Assembly: GCA_963835465.1 (NCBI GenBank)
Contig: CAWIFR010000006.1
Span: forward strand, 372,001 to 436,000
Source of the DNA: Bog-756 sp963835465
GTDB taxonomy: Bacteria > Actinomycetota > Acidimicrobiia > Acidimicrobiales > RAAP-2
Direction of reading: 5' to 3'
DNA length: 64,000 nucleotides
Below are positions 61,294-64,000 of this stretch, one piece after another. The notes below the pieces were generated by a model, which ran no database searches, had not been told where the DNA came from, and saw only the letters and a program-made list of their open reading frames with translations. Position 1 is the first letter of the stretch; every line of letters begins with the position of its first letter. A program made the position numbers and the translations under genes.

Positions 61294-62544
61294 CTACGAC
61301 CCGACCTGCTCGTCCAGCCAGTCGAAGGTGACCTGGGCCGACAGGCGGATGTTGTCCGACTGGCAGTGCGTCGAGGCACCGTCCTCGGCCGTGAACCGAA
61401 CGGCGGTGACTGGCCCCGCCACCTCGGCTATCAGGGTGTCGAACTGGGTGGAGGGCTCGGGGCCCTCGCGGTCTCCGACCAGGGCCAGCACCGGGCAGCG
61501 GACAGCCGCGCCCGAGCTCGCCCAGGCGGTACTGGCCGACGGCATCCCGCCAGGCGTGGAACGACGGAACGCCGAACCGCTCGCAGATGGCCGCGATTCC
61601 CCACTGCATCTGCCTCGGCATGAGGTCCTCGGGCACCCCGAGGACGTCCTCGGGACGGATGTCCCGGGTCATGCCGAAGACGTCGGACCCGACCCACGCC
61701 TCGAGGTAGCGGCTCATGTCCACCACCGGGGGGTTGGCCACCAGCGCCCGCACCCGGGAGTCGGTGGCGGCGCTGCGGGCGGCGAAGTACGAGCCGAAGC
61801 TCTGGCCGGCCAGGACCAGCCGGTCGCCGTCGACGTCATCGACCCGACTCAGGGCGTCGAGGACGGCGGCGATGGGGACCTCATAGTCAGGTCGGAAGGT
61901 CATGGACGGGTTGCGGCGCATACAGCCGGGCTGGCCCGGACCATCGAACACGAAGACGTTCCATCCCCGCTCGGCGCCTGGTGCTCCCAGGTGGAAGTAC
62001 AGCTCCTCGGCGCTCGAGTCGAAGCCACCCACCCCGACCAATGTCGGACGCGGGCCCTCCGCCCGAGGCGCCGCCGGGTGGGCGGACCAGGTATCCGGGG
62101 AGGGACCCGTCCTCGAAGGGCACAGCGAGGAGCTCCACGGGAGGGTCGACCAGCCCGGCGGCAACGGCGAAGCAGGTTCGGCTCCGCTCCCCCGTCTCCT
62201 GGGCACGACCACTGGTGCCGTCGGCGTAGTACTCGGCCGTGCGGTAGTACGTGGAGGCCCGCAGATAGTGGTCCCGGCCGCTGACCCGATGACCCTGCTC
62301 GAGGCAGGCCCGGCCCCGGTCCTCCACGCGCCGGGCCAGGCGCTCGAAGGCCGCCGGCCCAGCTGGACGGGCTCCCGTCAGCGATCTCGGCCGCCACCGA
62401 CAGGCACTCGCCGACGGTGGATCCCCCGTAGTCGGCGACGCCCAGGGCCCGGATCAGCTGATAGTTGAACTCGTCGTCGCGGAAGCCCTCCACCCGGATG
62501 GCGCTGCGGACGACGTCGGAGTCTTCGAAGGACACGACGCTCAT
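61294..62544 (-). CDS. Alpha/beta hydrolase, acyl-peptidase-like (frameshifted as read)
   Basis: About 415 residues. The start is MSVVSFEDSDVVRSAIRVEGFRDDEFNYQLIRALGVADYGGSTVGECL. An N-terminal cap has AEYYADGTSGRAQETGERS. The core has VFDGPGQPG, the nucleophile LAGQSFGSYFAA, and the C-terminus PVLALVGDREGPEP and FTAEDGASTHCQSDNIRLSAQVTFDWLD with the catalytic His. This is the layout of DUF1100/DPP-like hydrolases such as 2,6-dihydropseudooxynicotine hydrolase. Shifts are needed near 62360, 62050 and 61510. The substrate is unknown. Divergent from the nitrilase gene with 82 bases between starts. Confidence 0.75.
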
Positions 62545-62626
62545 CTCGTTTCGGGCCCAAGGTGCCGGACGGAGCGCCGGCGCGGGCCGCTGGTCATTGT
62601 GCCCGATGGGAGGCCTACCCTGTGCC

Positions 62627-63515
62627 ATGCGCGTCGCCGCCATCCAGATGACAGCCGGCCCGGACCCACTGGCCAACCTCGGGGCGGCCGGGCTCCTGGT
62701 GGACGAAGCGGTCGGGGCCGGGGCCCGGACCTGGTGGTCCTGCCGGAGTACTTCTCGGTGGCCGGGAGCCCCTCCTTCCTCCGCCAGCACGCCGAAACCC
62801 TGGACGGCCCCACGGTGCGCTGGGCGGCAGGGATGGCCCGACGCCACGGGATCCACCTACTGGCCGGCAGCTTCCCCGAGCAGCACGACGGTGCCGGCGA
62901 GGACCGGCTGTACAACACAAGCTGCCTGATTGGACCCGGGGGGACGGTGGACGCCGTGTACCGGAAGGTCCACCTCTTCGACGTCACCCTCGACGGCACC
63001 GGCTTCTGCGAGTCGGCCACCATGGCCCCGGGGGCCGACCTGGTGGTGGCCCCCATCGGGCCGCCCCCGTCGGACGGCGTCCCCGCTGTCGTGCTGGGCC
63101 TGTCGGTCTGCTACGACCTTCGGTTCCCCGAGCTCTACCGGATCATGGCCCTCGAAGGGGCCACCGTCCTCGTGGTCCCGGCCGCGTTCACCGCAGTCAC
63201 CGGTCCGGCCCACTGGGAGCTCCTGCTCCGGGCCCGCGCCGTGGAGAACGAGGCCTGGGTGGTGGGATGCGGCCAGGTCGGGGCCCTGCCGCCGGGGATG
63301 CCGACCTGCCACGGCCACACGATGATCGTGGACCCGTGGGGCACGGTGGTGGCTGAGCGGAACGAGCCCACACCGGGGTTCGTCGACTGCCGAATGTGGC
63401 GATGTCCCAGGTGGCGAGGGTGCGCAACGAGCTACCGGTGCTGGCACATCGCCGTCCCGAGGCGTACCGTTGGCCGGATGAGCACCACAGGGGCAGTATC
63501 GGATCCGGGGGCTGA
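62627..63515 (+). CDS. Nitrilase-family carbon-nitrogen hydrolase (frameshifted as read)
   Basis: The Glu-Lys-Cys triad is visible: Glu in LVVLPEYFSVAG, Lys in VYRKVHLFDV and Cys in LSVCYDLRFPELYR. N-terminus MRVAAIQMTAGPDPLANL. End NVAMSQVARVRNELPVLAHRRPEAYRW, close to omega-amidase/Nit-type members. Shifts near 62728 and 63390 are needed. Length about 295 residues. It acts on amides or similar C-N bonds; omega-amidase (2-oxoglutaramate) is the best guess from the RFPELYR and ending. The stop overlaps the next start by 38 bases. Confidence 0.8.
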
Positions 63516-64000
63516 CGGGCCACACGCTGTGTCGGCTCCCCCCGTTGCGACCGCCTCGCCGTCGCCCCTCCCGCCCTTCGAGGTGGGCATGTTCGAATCG
63601 GGAGGCCTGCAGCTGTACTACGAGATCCACGGGCACGGTCCCCGGGTGCTGGTGTTCATGCACGGGATCCTGATGGACTCCAACATGAACCGGCGGCTGG
63701 CCGTCGACCTCGCCGGACCGCGGCTACCGGGTGGTCCTGCTCGACCTGCCGGGCCACGGCCTGTCGGAGAAGCCCCAGCGGGCCTCCTTCCACCGGATGG
63801 ACACCTACGCCGAGCACGTGGTGGCCCTGCTGGACCATCTGGGCGTGGACCGGGCTGTGGTGGGTGGGGTCTCCCTGGGTGGAAACGTGAGCCTGCTGGT
63901 GGCGGCCCTGGCCCCGGATCGGGTCCAGGCGCTGGTCATCGAGATGCCGGTGCTGGAGTGGGCCGTGCCGGCGGCAGCCATCACCTTCATGCCGATGCTG
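63478..64000 (+). CDS. Alpha/beta hydrolase, 3' part beyond the window
   Basis: Partial. MSTTGAVSDPGADGP... then FESGGLQLYYEIHGHGPRVLVFMHGILMDSNMNRRLAVDLA, continuing after one extra base (near 63715) as DRGYRVVLLDLPGHGLSEKPQ, and the nucleophile elbow VVGGVSLGGNVSLLVAALAPDRVQALVIEMP. The oxyanion HG motif and GVSLGG are clear. The Asp and His lie outside. Esterase, lipase and haloalkane-type activities are all possible. It starts inside the nitrilase gene, so they are coupled. Confidence 0.82.
   Translation, partial: MSTTGAVSDPGADGPHAVSAPPVATASPSPLPPFEVGMFESGGLQLYYEIHGHGPRVLVFMHGILMDSNMNRRLAVDLAGPRLPGGPARPAGPRPVGEAPAGLLPPDGHLRRARGGPAGPSGRGPGCGGWGLPGWKREPAGGGPGPGSGPGAGHRDAGAGVGRAGGSHHLHADA

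Overview
The window is high-GC actinobacterial chromosome. It most resembles class Acidimicrobiia, which is an inference from gene content and not from a marker-gene placement. Pointers are the proA-proB-obg-rpmA-rplU-rne and mreBCD-mrdA blocks in actinobacterial order, a mycothiol-type DinB enzyme, an LLM/F420-type oxidoreductase, an Rpf-domain protein, an RNase E/G with a long Arg/Gly-rich N-terminus, and a secreted protein with repeated 'DGGIFxFG' units.

Layout. 1-21.6 kb: a nearly unbroken minus-strand housekeeping run. In transcription order it reads tig, clpP, clpX, folC, ndk, mreB, mreC, mreD, mrdA, a TIGR03960-type radical SAM protein, its DUF2344 partner, rne, rplU, rpmA, a tyrosine phosphatase, obg, proB, proA and a MoxR ATPase. 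21.6-38.5 kb: mixed genes, namely a DinB/maleylpyruvate isomerase-like enzyme, glutathione peroxidase, two GGDEF-EAL proteins, a DUF5679 mini-protein, Ppx/GppA, tRNA-Pro, an MBL hydrolase, two beta-propeller surface proteins, DedA, and an orphan ParA with a zinc-ribbon partner. 38.5-38.8 kb: tRNA-Arg(TCT), tRNA-His(GTG) and tRNA-Lys(CTT). 38.8-44.1 kb: an accessory stretch after tRNA-Lys with visibly lower GC. It holds a methyltransferase, a DUF2892 gene behind a CsoR/CstR-like operator, a decayed DUF1778/GNAT toxin-antitoxin pair with an IS3 orfA scrap, a DUF3089 esterase and an enoyl-CoA hydratase. 44.2-48.3 kb: msrA, TerC, ExoD-like, a TPR protein and an LLM oxidoreductase. 48.7-55.3 kb: a six-gene plus-strand envelope or polysaccharide cluster built around a PelF-like glycosyltransferase. 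55.3-64 kb: a PrmC-related methyltransferase, dienelactone hydrolase, corA, aldose epimerase, surE, an Rpf-domain protein, two alpha/beta hydrolases and a nitrilase.

How the parts relate. The minus-strand run couples proteostasis (Tig, ClpP, ClpX), cell-shape control (MreBCD, PBP2), RNA and ribosome functions (RNase E/G, L21, L27, Obg) and proline synthesis. The two c-di-GMP proteins could control the PelF-like cluster, since Pel systems are classically c-di-GMP dependent, but nothing in the sequence proves that link.

Quality caveat. Many conserved genes (proA, proB, obg, the phosphatase, rne, ppx, msrA, corA, rpf, a hydrolase, a nitrilase) are split by +/-1 base shifts. These concentrate in the first 8 kb and after 60 kb, and several sit in runs of G. 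I read them as residual sequencing errors at poorly covered ends, not as pseudogenes, and give one span per gene. No CRISPR array, rRNA, complete insertion sequence or prophage was seen.
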